Assembly (NCBI GenBank): GCA_036924085.1
Contig: JAVGWX010000013.1
Location: 59,302,390 to 59,366,389, forward strand
Direction of reading: 5' to 3'
DNA length: 64,000 bases
Origin: Ariolimax columbianus
Taxonomy: Eukaryota > Mollusca > Gastropoda > Stylommatophora > Arionidae
How positions within the stretch are numbered: position 1 is the first letter of the stretch; each line of letters begins with the position of its first letter. Shown here one piece after another: positions 52,173-63,090 of this stretch. A program made the position numbers and the translations under genes. The notes below the pieces were generated by a model, which did not search any database, was not told the DNA's origin, and was given only the letters and a program-made list of their open reading frames with translations.

Positions 52173-52429
52173 TATATATATATATTTATTTACCAAGAGC
52201 TACTCTATATCAGGAGTGGCCGAACAAAATGATCTTTATTTTCAAATTCTTGGTTATATTACATTGTTACTTTCTTTGTCTACAAGTAAGCAATTTCTCT
52301 GACAACTGAGATTTTGTTTTCTCGAGTAATCGTAACATGATTTTCTTATATGAATACTAGTAGCATTATTAGTGACGTGGTTCTGTATGTATGTGTGTCT
52401 GTGTATGTATGTGTATATATATATATATA

Positions 52430-52650
52430 TATCCGTGGCGAAGTGGTTAAGCCGCCGGCCTCGTGATCAGGTAGCGTGGGTTCGACTCCGAACTCCGCCA
52501 TCTTTTTTACGAGTGCTTGATGCGGAGTCCCCTGCATCTCGTAGTCGCCCCCTAGCCGTCTTGTCCTTGACTTGCCACTGGGGTCGGGCAGCACGAGACA
52601 AGAGAGTGAGGATAAAAAGTAGTGCAGTTAATCCTTACTAAAAATAGAGC
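52430..52650 (+). mobile_element. SINE-I (tRNA-like head)
   Basis: A box 'tggcgaagtggtta', B box 'gggttcgactcc' at 52478-52489, spaced as in a tRNA, followed by an unrelated body ('tgcggagtcccctgcatctc', 'tcgggcagcacgagacaag'). The acceptor-stem halves do not pair, so I call it a SINE. Single copy in this window. Confidence 0.5.
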
Positions 52651-52828
52651 TCGAAAAATAATTTATGCCATCATCGTCTACGATGGACGGGGGCCTTTAT
52701 CTTTTTTTATATATATATATTTATGTAAGTTTTAAGGTTTCCATGATAATTATACACACAAAAATTTTAACCAGTTCAGTTCAAGTGCCCCCTCCCTCCC
52801 CAACCACATCGAAGGTTGGCTGTGCAAT

Positions 52829-53089
52829 TTTTTTTTTGGTTTTTTTTTTGCGCTCGCCTTATTTTATCTATTCCCCAAGGCGTGTGTGCGTTACACTGTG
52901 GTTTTTATTTTGCGCCTGTCGGCCCAGTGCATCCGACTTCAGCGTGCATTTTATGTAAGGGTCTGCTTCCTCCTGCATTTTCTAAGGGTTTGCTTCCCCG
53001 GGGTAACGGCCGGTGCTGTGATGGGGATCGAACCCAGCACCTTCTGGTTGTGAGCCGTGCCACTTAACCACTAGGCCACGCCGTCCCCC
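52829..53089 (-). mobile_element. SINE-A, full length, 12-bp TSD
   Basis: 261 bases between perfect TSDs 'tggctgtgcaat' (52817-52828 and 53090-53101). On minus: 'ggggacggcgtggcctagtg', B box 'gggttcgatcccc', 'aaacccttagaaaatgcagg', core 'gctgaagtcggatgcactgg', 'gccgacaggcgcaaaata', 'gccttggggaatagataaaa', A-rich tail. The most intact SINE-A here and a good family reference. Confidence 0.93.
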
Positions 53090-53134
53090 TGGCTGTGCAA
53101 TGAATCTCAAACATCCTTTGACTTCTACCCTGAT

Positions 53135-53445
53135 TGGACAATTTTGGGACAAGATGCAGCAGTGCATGAGTTGACAGCAGACAGCAACCCATACCTGGCT
53201 GCTTCCATCAAGGCCAGCAACCCACGGCTGACTAAGACCCTATTCCACCTCCATGTGGTGGCCCTGGAAACAGGATGCACTAGTGCAGTCTGGCTAAAAA
53301 ATAAGAATCACAGTGCGAAGGCAAACCCAGTACCCAAAATTACTGTGCTGAAATGAAATCGGATGTGTCAGGCCAAAAGACTCGCAGTCTCGCTGTAAAC
53401 TATGACAATGTCCTTTTCAATACAAACACCAAAGAAGACAAAGAA
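53135..53445 (+). mobile_element. SINE-B copy
   Basis: 'gatgcagcagtgcatgagtt', 'ggctgcttccatcaaggcca', 'accctattccacctccatgt', 'gtggccctggaaacaggatg', core 'gaaatcggatgtgtcaggcc', end 'aaagaagacaaagaaac'. Nearly full length. Confidence 0.75.
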
Positions 53446-53754
53446 ACTTTAAACAGCAATATCTTTTATGGTACGCTCATCTTTTGTCATATGGAAGGTC
53501 TTATATGTACAGATAACAATTAAATAGCTCATAGCATTTTGTATATGTTAACACAAAAAGTTACATGGATAATAACATTATAAGTGCATTAACAACCATT
53601 AATGAGATATTATATTAGATTACGGAATGCGATCTGCCACAGGTGAACAACGTTGCTAATTTTAAGGTAGAATATTTTCAAGCAAATAAAAGTTATTTGA
53701 CGGCACATTCTCCCAAGCATACAGTAACAATAAACTTCCTGAAACTTAAATTAT

Positions 53755-54230
53755 TCATACTGGTTTAGAAGACTCTGCAGAGTCTGTATACAACCAGTTT
53801 CATTTACATTTCCTTGCTCTAAAAGCTATGCGCATCCAATCTATTCTTAAATGCATTACTTGTTCCTGCCTCCACTACTTCCTGTGGCAATGCATTCCAA
53901 ACATTCACCACTCTCTGACTAAAAAAATATTTCCTAATATCTAATCTGGACCTTTCTTTAGTTAATTTGTAGCTATGTCCTCTTGTTTTTGTAGGTGGTT
54001 GTATTTTGAAAAACTTGTTAGTCTAATTTATCCTTTCCTTTGATCATCTTATAAACCTGTATTAAGTCACCTCAAATTCTCCTCTTTTCTAGATAATGTA
54101 GGCCGGTTTTTCCGGGTCTTTCCTCATAACTGTAATTCTGGAATCCCACTATCAGCTTTGTCGCTTTAAAAAAAAATCCTTTCCAAAATGTTTATATCTC
54201 GTCTATGATAAGGACTCCACACCGGAACAC
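53755..54230 (-). mobile_element. CR1-like 3' end
   Basis: Starts with the palindrome 'actggtttagaagactctgc' + 'agagtctgtatacaaccagt' (53759-53798, one mismatch pair). On minus, VFRVW-type to TYKFFKIQPPTKTRG, GDLIQVYKMIKG and IVGFQNYSYEERP are visible with shifts; it ends before EYCVQ. 3' tail lies at the left. Confidence 0.75.
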
Positions 54231-54734
54231 TAATGCTTTATCCTATACAATGATAAACTCGAGAAGTATGTCTGACCTGTAAACCCCTTGGTGTACGGTA
54301 ACCAATCAGAAATTAGCCTTTATTAAATTGCGTGACATTATCAAAATCTGTGTACAAGAATCCAGTTGCTATTATTAGAATATGTAATGCATTTATTTCA
54401 GAGGAGTCTGTCAGGCTGTTGAACGAATAAGATAACTATTTGGAAATACCCTATGGCCTGTTGTAGACAGGCTTATGCGCTAGTATTATTTTAAACTGGC
54501 TAAGCACAGTCCAGTATTAGCTGTGTCTCAGACCTATGAAAATACTAGTACCAACTCTTCAACTAAATATTTGAAATCTAAAAGGAACGATATCTGGACA
54601 CTAACTAGCTTATCAATTTTCTAATGCATTTCTTCTGGTTCTTCTTTCTGAATATGGCAATGAAAATAATGAAGAAAATCATGTTCTATGAAGAATCTAT
54701 AATATCATCTTCAGGACCACCATGCTTTCTATCC

Positions 54735-54840
54735 TGTGTGCAGGTGTGGAGTCCTTATTGTCGAGGAGATATAAACATCCTAGAAAGGATACAAAGAAGA
54801 TACAAAAAAACCGGCCTATAGTGTCTAGCAAAGAGAAGAA
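54735..54840 (+). mobile_element. CR1-like internal fragment
   Basis: CVQVWSPYCRGDINILERIQ (54737-54796), then a jump to KTGL.CLAKRR. A short internal piece on plus with a 20-codon deletion, flanked by unassigned sequence. Confidence 0.65.
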
Positions 54841-54959
54841 TTTATCCGCTCCCATCTATCCATAAACAAATAGTCCTACTCTCCTTTCAACAAATAATAT
54901 CAATAGTTTTTCTGTCCTCTTCTGTCAGTCAATGTCAAGCCTCTCTGTCCCAGTTCACT

Positions 54960-55990
54960 TAACTTTATACTGGTTTAGAAGACTGCAGAGTCTGAATACA
55001 ATGTTTATTTTACATTCACTTTATCTAAAAGCTATGCTCATCCAATCCATTCTCGAATGCATTAATTGACCCTGCCTCCACTATTTCCTGTGGCAATGCA
55101 TTCCAAGCATTCACCACTCTTTGACTAAAACAATATCTCCTAATATCTAATCTGGACCTTTTTTTAAATTAATTTGTAGCTGTGCCCTCTTATTCTTGTA
55201 GGTGGCTGTATTTTGAAAAAAAACTTTTTATAGTCTAATTTATCTGTTGCTTTGATTATCTTATAATACTGCATTGTCCCCTTGAATTTTTCTCATTTCT
55301 AGGCACCGTAGGCTGGTTTTTCTCTTTTCTCATAACTGTAATTCTGGAATTTCACTATCAGCTTTGTCGCTCTTTCTGTATCCTTTCTAGCATGTTTATA
55401 TCTCCTCTATGATAAGGACTCCACATCTGTATAATTATCATACCTAACATTGCATTTATCTTTTTCATTGCTTAATGGACTTGCTCACTCACCTTACCTG
55501 TATGAACTATTATAACCCCTAGGTCCCTTTCCTTTCCTATCATTCTAATATTGTTCTCTCCCATTCTGTAACTATGTTCCATATTGGATCTACCCATGTG
55601 AATGACTGTACATTTATCTACATTAAACTCTATTTGTCAGCTCACAGACCATTCCCAAATTATATCCGTCTGACCTCAATATATTTACTCCTGCTTTATA
55701 TGAGACACTACTGCATAGTTTTGCATCATCCACAAATTTTGCAATCATGGATCCGATATCACTGTCCAAAACATTTATATATATCAAGAACAAAATTAAT
55801 CCAAAAACTGAGCCCTGTAGCACGCCACTTTTTACTTCACACCTCTGAGAATACTCCTTATTTATGCCTACTCTCTGCCTTCTTCTCGTTAACCAATTTT
55901 CAATCCATTTGATAACTTTGCCACCTATTCCATGTGATTTTAACTTCCTAAATAATCCTTGATGAGGCATTCTAGACCAACTTTTCATGT
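54960..55990 (-). mobile_element. CR1-like LINE, RT palm to 3' end
   Basis: The longest CR1-like copy. Minus strand: MPHQGLFRKLKSHGIGGKVI (from 55970), RQRVGINKEYSQRCEVKSGV, FGLILFLIYINVLDSDIGSM, FVDDAKLCSSV (the FADD box with A to V), then ECTVIHMG-type, RDLGVI.VHTGKVSEQVH, a deletion removing VRPRLEYCVQ, WSPYHRGDINMLERIQ and the 3' coding end in broken frames, and the 3' palindrome at 54968-55003 (one arm shortened). Dead. Confidence 0.82.
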
Positions 55991-56059
55991 TTAAGCAGGT
56001 GACTGAATTATTTGAAAATCGACCTCTTCATAAAACCCCGGCTGCAGTGGAGTTTATTT

Positions 56060-56275
56060 ATTTATTCAGGTAAAATGTAATGGAGAAACTACGGTAATAA
56101 CATTTTTTTATGGAAATTGGGAAACTATGGTATTAATATTTGTTTATGGGTAGATGGGAGCGAAGAAACAGTGGTAATAATATCTGTTTATGGGAGTGGA
56201 GAAACTATGGTAATAATATGTGTTTATGGGAGTGGAAAAACTATGGTAATAATATCCTACAGTCTGTTGTGACTG
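56060..56275 (+). repeat. 37-40-bp imperfect tandem repeat
   Basis: About five diverged copies of 'ggagaaactatggtaataat' + 'atgtgtttatgggagt'. Older and more diverged than the other arrays. Confidence 0.8.
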
Positions 56276-56319
56276 AAAGGGGCTACTAACTAACTAAAAC
56301 ATAAAATTAGCCTAAGAGC

Positions 56320-56590
56320 AGTGTGAAACCTGTTCAGGCAAGTGTCTGTTATTCCTCGGTTCCATGGATTCCTTTGAAGGACTCCAGGTTAGATATTAGG
56401 AAATATTTTTTTAGTCAGAGAGTGGTGTCTGCTTGGAATGCATTGCCAGGGGAGGTGGTGGAGGCAGGGACAGTTAATGCGTTTAAGAATAAACTGGATG
56501 CGCATAGATTTTAGAGCAAGGTGATGTAAATGTAACTGGTTGTATACAGACTCTGCAGGGTCTTCTAAACCAGTATAAAGACGTTAAGTT
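56320..56590 (+). mobile_element. CR1-like 3' terminus
   Basis: [36 protein letters not shown] (56401-56511), then the 3' UTR with 'aactggttgtatacagactc' + 'tgcagggtcttctaaaccag' (56536-56576) and tail 'aagttaagttaa'. The coding end is open, so this copy is relatively young. Confidence 0.82.
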
Positions 56591-56934
56591 AAGTTAATTG
56601 AAATAAACACAGCAGTGATAACTTTAACAAATATAATTCCCTTATATCAAAATATCATGAGCTTTATATGATATTGACCAGTTCAATCAGTGTCGTATTC
56701 ATTCGCTCAAGATACTCCTAAAAATATATGAACTGATACAAATTTATACGTGATGGCGAGTTTGGTCACTTTAATTTGAGAAAATATATCTTTGAATGTA
56801 AATCCTGCAGCGAATGTTATCGCCAAAAAAAACAACACATCCTTCATCTTGGAATCATATTCGTATATCCAACTGTGAGAACAGGCAGGTTTCACGAAGG
56901 GCTAATTGATCAATGACCACCTCCACACAATCAA

Positions 56935-57490
56935 CCAGTTGATGGAGAGCGCAAGAAGTCTGAATACCCTGTGCATTGATTGTAAACTTTGAAAAGGCCT
57001 TTGATAGCATTGACATAAATGCAGTGATAAATGCCTCGAGGAATCTAGGTATAAACAAAAAGTACGCCAAGCTTATACAGAAGATAAACATGGGTTTATC
57101 AACAGATCACTCTTTTCCACAAGCCACTTTCCATATCTTTGCACAACGGAGTGGGTACGACAATGAGATACCATCTTTCCAAAACTGTTCAGTTTTCTTT
57201 AAGAGGGTTTTAGGTCCCTAAATAGTCAGGATCGAGGTCTTAACATATATGGCAAGAAGCTCTCACATCTTTCTTTTGCAGATGACATTGCGATCTTCAG
57301 CCAAAGGATTGTAGAAGCTGAACAAAGTCTAAACAAGCTGAATGAAGCAAGCAAGGCGGTTTGGACTGAACATAAATAGAAAAAAGACTCAATTTCTACT
57401 GAACCTACTGGGGAACTGCGATTGGAAGATGAGCCGATCGAAAATGTCAATGCATATGTTTAGCGTATGTAATAGAGACAAATGGGCAGG
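56935..57490 (+). mobile_element. LINE-1 RT fragment
   Basis: IVNFEKAFDSIDINAVINAS (56978-57037), RNLGINKKYAKLIQKI, then after indels RGLNIYGKKLSHLSFADDIA and IFSQRIVEAEQSLNKLNEAS with an intact FADD box (57229-57340), then in another frame GLNINRKKTQFLLN (57363-57404). The same NIN.KK block occurs in the LINE-1 copy at 13045-13095. Cut off by SINE-E at 57538. Confidence 0.75.
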
Positions 57491-57537
57491 AACTTGCAGT
57501 GGTTCAAAAAAACAAAAACAAAACTGTCATACATTTG

Positions 57538-57736
57538 TCCCATTGCTGGGGTAGTCGAGGGGTTTTGAAGGCTGAGGACTACAGGCCGCTTCGCCACTGC
57601 TGTCACCACGCCGTGTGCTGGCTATGATTGTTTATTTCACCCCCAACAGAAAAAAACACTTGCCATACCTGGGATTCGAATCGCTGCCCTCCTTGTCGGC
57701 AGGCAGGTCTCAAAACCATTCGGCCACGCGCTCCTC
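57538..57736 (-). mobile_element. SINE-E (tRNA-derived)
   Basis: Minus strand: 'gagcgcgtggccgaatggtt' (A box 'tggccgaatgg'), B box 'gattcgaatcccag', 'tctgttgggggtgaaataaa', 'ggcgtggtgacagcagtggc', end 'aacccctcgactaccccagc'. About 200 bases. Lies between a LINE-1 piece and an RTE-like piece. Confidence 0.75.
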
Positions 57737-58375
57737 TTTGAGGTGGTACAACGTTTCAAATATCTGGGATCATTGATCAGTGAAGAGGGATCGAAGCCAG
57801 AGGTAATTGCAAGAATAGCACAAACAACATCGGCGCTTACTGGGCTGAAACCTAAATGGCAAGACAAGCGGCTTGCCCTCGGCATAAAAGTTAGACTAAT
57901 GCGCTCTTTGGTGCTGTCAATATTTCTGTATGCCTGCGAGACCTGGACCATTACAGCAGATATCCAGGGCAAAATACATGCAATGGAAATGAGGTGCTAT
58001 AGAAAACTCCCAAATTTTACATATAAAGATCATGTCACGAACGTAGAAATACAACAGAGAGTTGAAAACGCTATTGGCCCTTTTGAAGATCTTGTTCACA
58101 ACAATCAAAAGACGAAAGATGGCTTGGTGCGGGAATGTCGCGAGGTCCAACGGAATTACCAACTCGATACTCTTTGGTTCCGTACTGGGACAGAGAGGGC
58201 GAGGACGTCCAAGGAAGAGGTGGGTGGACAACATCACTGAGAGGTCAAGCCTTCGTCCTGGTGAGATATGACAGGCGGCGGCAGACAGAGAAAAATGGCG
58301 TGGGATTTTGGGAGTGTCTTCAAGTGTGCCCTAACGACCTGATGGGTTACAGGATGAACTGAACTGAACTGTTTG
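57737..58375 (+). mobile_element. RTE-like LINE 3' end, plus strand
   Basis: VQRFKYLGSLISEEGSKPEV, IARIAQTTSALTGLKPKWQD, KRLALGIKVRLMRSLVLSIF, LYACETWTITADIQGKIHAM (57743-57990), YKDHVTNVEIQQRVENAIGP, then a frameshift to KMAWCGNVARSNGITNSILF, GRGRPRKRWVDNITERSSLR. Same family as 42785-44841 and better preserved in this part. Confidence 0.85.
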
Positions 58376-58469
58376 TTTAGCTAGGCAAGAAAATCAACAA
58401 CAACCACAACAGATAAGGGGATCTTACACAGGAGAGTTGTGGGCTGATTCAGCTTCAATAGCCTTAAAC

Positions 58470-58945
58470 TGATGCTTCAGCAGATGATGGATGTCAGGAC
58501 CAGGGCTCACACCTTCAACAGTATTGTTATCCCAGCAGTAGTATATGGCTGTGAGGTTTGGAGTCTGTACAAATCAGACGCTGGGAAGTTCCGTATTACC
58601 GAAAGAGCGAATAGTCCTAAATATCTCCCTATACGACCAAATCTGAAATATCGACATCCACGAACCTGTTCTCCAGGATGCCATTGACTCTATATCAATG
58701 CAAAAGTACAGATGGGCCGGCCATGTGGTCCGTATGTCTGACGATAGATGGAGGATGGCCATACAATTACATAATCCCGCATGGCCACCCACCAATGAGA
58801 TGCAGAAATGGCCAGCACCACACCTTTGGACCATCATGGTACTGCAAGGCAAAGAACAGACATGAACTCAAGCCGCTTTTGGCTACCTGGCATCAGACAA
58901 CCATGCCTGATTGAATACCAGGATTCAAGTCAAGTAAGATGTAAA
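58470..58945 (+). mobile_element. LINE-1 3' end, plus strand
   Basis: DVRTRAHTFNSIVIPAVVYG, CEVWSLYKSDAGKFRITERA (58490-58610), then frame-shifted KYRWAGHVVRMSDDRW (58707-58755) and 'gaacagacatgaactcaagc', 'cttttggctacctggcatca', 'gaataccaggattcaagtca' (58882-58936), which contains the shared terminal module. Confidence 0.75.
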
Positions 58946-59406
58946 TCTATAAGATCTTTTATGAACATTTAAACTTTTTTCTAACCCTAAATCTACTAAA
59001 CATGTTTGACCTTGCAATGATAAATGGTGACTAAAAAACAAGAATGAATGAAATACATTTTTACAAAAGCACAAAAAGATGACAGGTGATGTTTGAACAC
59101 CATTAATGATCTTCATGGACAAAACAAAAATGGTAAAACACAAGCAAGTAAGTTAAATTTACAAATTAATTCATTAAAAAAATTATTGGTTGCATAAAAA
59201 TTCAAGTTAGCCATTTTTGTTTTTCAGTCAAGCTGGTCTAGATATCTATTGCAGTCTGCCTCATATTTACAACTGATAAATTGATTTTGATAAATTTATT
59301 TTATGTATAATGGTGTCACGACCTAATAGTTTCAGTACTCTGAATGTTAAAAAAAAAAGTTTTCCGGACATTCTCAAACTGCGTCATTTTCTAATGAGTA
59401 TTTTAA

Positions 59407-59690
59407 GTAGGGAGTCGCGTAACGCAGTGGTTAGCGAGCTGGCTTCGCATGTGAGTGGTCCTGGGTTCATTTCTCAGTTGAGGCGGAAATGTTTTTTCAG
59501 ACCACAACAGCTCCCAGGTCGACCCAGCCTTAAATGGGTACTGGTTCAATCAAGGAAGTAAAAGCGGCAAGGGAGAGGAGATGGCTACCGCCCTCATATA
59601 GCCGAGCCTTTGAAATGTGAGATCGCTAACACCTCACACCCCTACGGCAGTAATGCTATGGGTTACTTTATTTACTTTATGTATTCAATC
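59407..59690 (+). mobile_element. SINE-D copy
   Basis: Head 'gggagtcgcgtaacgcagtg', B-box region 'tcctgggttcatttctcag', 'gacccagccttaaatgggta', 'gaagtaaaagcggcaaggga', 3' end 'tactttatttactttatg'. 'atgagtattttaa' stands at 59394-59406 and again at 59795-59807, discussed in the findings. Confidence 0.8.
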
Positions 59691-59807
59691 TTCTGGAACA
59701 GAATCAAACAAATACAGTATAATTTGTGGTAATATGGTTTCTCAAGTAAACAAAATAGAAAAACAGATGCAACCTAAACACAAATGCTAAAACCATGAGT
59801 ATTTTAA

Positions 59808-60184
59808 ATGTTGAAAGGCTGCAGTGCATATTTTAAGCCAGTCCAGTATGGAAGAAATAATTTCACGCAAAACATCAGTTTCACTACTGTCGACCATTAT
59901 TACATAGCAACGAACTTTCATGGGTCAGGAGACCTAAATTAGAGCTGGACATTCAGTGCTTGTGCACCTTTTGTTTAATGTATAATTGGCAACATTTCAT
60001 TGAGATTTACACTTATGGTGAATGCTTTAAAGTTGGTCTTTCCGTCCAATGAAATATGGGACATCAAGACCCAAGAAATTATTTATTATTTTATCAAACT
60101 AATGATCACAAGGATTGTAATGGACAAAAAGGGCTTCAGATATAAATTATTAACCTCAAAGAATATCAGGATAGAACTGAAGAA
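59808..60184. other. Unassigned 377-base stretch
   Basis: AT-rich; a 62-codon plus frame (60000-60188) with no known similarity. Could be the 5' part of the LINE-V copy that follows, but I see no motif. Confidence 0.3.
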
Positions 60185-60765
60185 TTGAATAATCGGCACT
60201 CATTTATGGCCAACTGCACTGTGTGGGGCTGATACATGGACTCTAGCAAAGAAAGATGAAAATAGTTTGGAAGAGTTTGAAATGTGGTGTTACTGTAGAA
60301 TGGAAAGAATGAGTTGGGCAAAAAGAAACTCCCATGACAATGTACTCACTGATGTGGGCGCACAAAGACAGATATTGCATAGGATATAAAAATGGCAGTT
60401 CAGTTGGCTGGGTCACAATATGAGACAAAAAAGTCTACTACAGAAGACACTATAGGGCAAGATTCAAGGGAAGAGATGACCGGAGTGACCAAAACTCACC
60501 TTTGTATCTAGGTATGCAGGGACATTAAAGTACAAACCTATGATGAACTGAAGAGAACTGCAGAGGATGGAGTAAAATGGAGAGACATACTCAGACAACC
60601 ATACAAAGACTCTTAAGACAGATCAACCAGAGGACAGGGTAAAATGGAGAGACAGACAACTTTACAACCAGTCTCAGGACTGATAAACCAAAGGATAGAG
60701 TCAAATGGAGAGACATACTCAGACAACCTTACAACCAGTCTCAGGGCTGATCAACCAGATGATGA
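60185..60765 (+). mobile_element. LINE-V 3' end with triplicated terminus
   Basis: Frames broken, but the order TLYGAETWTLAKKDEN, EEFEMWCYCRMERMSWAKRN, VGAQRQILHRI, LGHNM and LQKTL is readable (60205-60460). The coding terminus KWRDILRQPYNQSQD is present three times in units of about 65 bases (60565-60745), followed by the TGATGATGATG tail (60757-60767). Confidence 0.7.
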
Positions 60766-60774
60766 TGATGAATA

Positions 60775-62180
60775 ATGACACATCTGGATTACACATGAGT
60801 ATTCAAGATATGTACAATTCAAACTTTAGGACACAGAAGAAAGGGATTGATAAATGATTTTGAGGAATTGAAAAAAGAATTACACGGACCATCCTGAGAA
60901 GAAATTGTTATTTTTGTTGCCGTATTTACTAATGCAGTATTATGAATGATTCATGTCATATATAATTTTAAAATATGTTTTAAGATATGTAGATTGTAAT
61001 TTCAACTAAGTTTGTTTAATATTGATTTATCTTATTTTGAAATAAAAACAAACCTATTTGACAAACAGAGTTGCGGCACTTGCCGTGGATTGAGAGACAC
61101 AATTCTGCAAAATTTGTGCGGAATGAAAAGAATTCAGAAATCATTTTTTGTCAAATATGAGCTTTTTATACTGTCATAATGTATAAACCGTTGATCTTTA
61201 TTTTTGTTTATCTGGCAAATAAGATTTGTTAGTTAAGAATGGATGTGGTTTAAAATATGCTGCTTTGTTGAAAGAGTATATTGTCAACAATATATTGCAT
61301 AAAATATATAGAACTTGAATAAAAAAATTGCCCATCAGGTAAAATTAAACATATTTTGCTTGTTTCCTTTTCACTGCATACCAAGCATAAGGTCACCACT
61401 GAATCTTGCTTTCTTATAAGAAGCATTTGTCATTGTACTTCCATCAGCTCTTGCAGTGATCGTTTCTTTTAGCAATTTGTTCAACATGGTGAGGTTGCTA
61501 ACCTCATGTAAAATACACTCTTTAGTCACCTTCCACAACACACTTGGAAGGCTGTAATAGTCTTTTTATTGTTGCCTCCCTCAATGTCATTTTAGTATGA
61601 TGAATCATCACTTGAATGGTCGTAGGTGATCTCAAACAAAGTCCAGATATGCAAGTATATTTTAAGCACTTATATTTTTTTGTCACTATTCACAGCTGAT
61701 CCAGTTTTTCCACAAATGACCCATAAGTAATCCAGCAGTTTTTCCACAAATGAACCAACAGTGATCTAGCAGTTTTTCCACCAATGATCCAGCAGTTTTT
61801 CCACCAACTCTATAAATAAGAGTTCAGTAAATCTATCAACAAATGTTGTCTGTTAAGTGTTTAGTTATAAGTTAACTGAATAATTTTGATTGAACTCTAC
61901 AATATGATAGATCAGAGACATTTCCTCTCTTAAATTACACAGGACCACAATAGTCCCTCCCTACTGATTTCCGTTTTGAGCCGTCTTCTTGAATTCAACC
62001 TCATTTCCATTATGAGCAACTTTTTTTAACTCTGGACTATTTGCTAACTCGTTTCAATTCCTTTCGTATTCACAATTTTTTTTTAAATCAACTGTTTACA
62101 GTCAACAACAAAATTCACAATTGCTTATAAACATTTCATAAATCCTTTTAAAAATAAATCTATTCCATGTCAATTCTTTT
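60775..62180. other. AT-rich intergenic stretch, 1.4 kb
   Basis: No open frame above 60 codons. A short repeated phrase 'cagcagtttttccac' occurs about four times at 61690-61805. No mobile element, exon or RNA gene is recognisable. It is downstream of the MAGUK gene, whose 3' UTR may reach into it. Confidence 0.4.
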
Positions 62181-62382
62181 ACGGGGCGGAAGATGCAGCA
62201 CGGTAAATAAGCTGACAGCAGCCGGCGACTCATTGTTGGTTGCTTGCATCAGGGTCAGTGAACTAGAGCTGACCAAGAGTCTATTTCACCTCCAAGCGTG
62301 GGCCCTGGAAACAGGTTGCTCTTGTGCAGTCTGGCTAAGAGAATAGGGATAGTAATGAGAAGTCAAAATTGGTACCCAAAAA

Positions 62383-63090
62383 GGGATCAAGATGCTGAGC
62401 AGTGCATGAGCTGTGGCGGTTAGCGACCCAAAGCTGATTGCTAGCGTCGGAACCAGCCACCCAGAGCTGCCAATACCCTTCTCCACCTCCACGTGGTTGT
62501 TGTTGTTTAATGCCCAAAATGAGTATGTTTACTCTTTTGTGCGCCCGCAAGGGACGTTAAATGGCGGGTTGTAGTAGCTTTCCTCAAATCCTGAGCGTGC
62601 TGATGAAGGTGGACTGCGGTCCTCCAGGCAATTGTGCTATGCTTGGTTTCATTTGCGTGGCGCTCACTACTACGTGGATCACATCGATCTACATCTCGTC
62701 AGCCAGGCTGCCTTGAAAACAGCCTGTTTCCATGGAACGCTACATGGAAGAGAGATTGTGATCTTGGTCAGTGTATTGTGCCTGACCCTGATGCGACGTC
62801 CTGGTCTGTATTTTGTGCCTGACTGGACTAGCGTCTCAGTTGCCCACCTCCACGTGGTGATCCTGGATAACAGGCTGTAGCAAGGCAGACTGGCTAAGAA
62901 GAATGAATCAAAGAGGGAAGGCTAAACCGGTACTCAAAAATGTCATATGTCAGATCAAAAGGTGCAAATATCGCAGTCAAGCTGTAAACTACGACACAAC
63001 GCATTCAGTTCTCCAGACTATAGCCTGCTACTTACAAGGCTCTTTTCAGGGCTTTGTAGAAGAAGTTTGTGAACAAATGATAAAGAAGAA
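62383..63090 (+). mobile_element. SINE-B (inner), split by SINE-H
   Basis: Pieces 62383-62497 ('gggatcaagatgctgagcag', head as in 37923) and 62844-63090 ('tgatcctggataacaggctg', 'ggtgcaaatatcgcagtcaa', end 'aaatgataaagaagaagg'). Together they give a full SINE-B, close to the 37923-38260 copy. Confidence 0.87.
62498..62843 (-). mobile_element. SINE-H, full length, 15-bp TSD
   Basis: 346 bases between perfect TSDs 'ccacctccacgtggt' (62483-62497, 62844-62858). The (CAA)n tail is at the left (plus 'tgttgtttaa'), so it reads on minus. This copy defines the SINE-H ends. Confidence 0.9.

Noticed and set aside
52430..52500. Functional tRNA gene
   Set aside because: A and B boxes are present, but the acceptor arms do not pair and a SINE-type body follows. 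The heads of SINE-A, -D, -E and -F were rejected as tRNA genes for the same reason.
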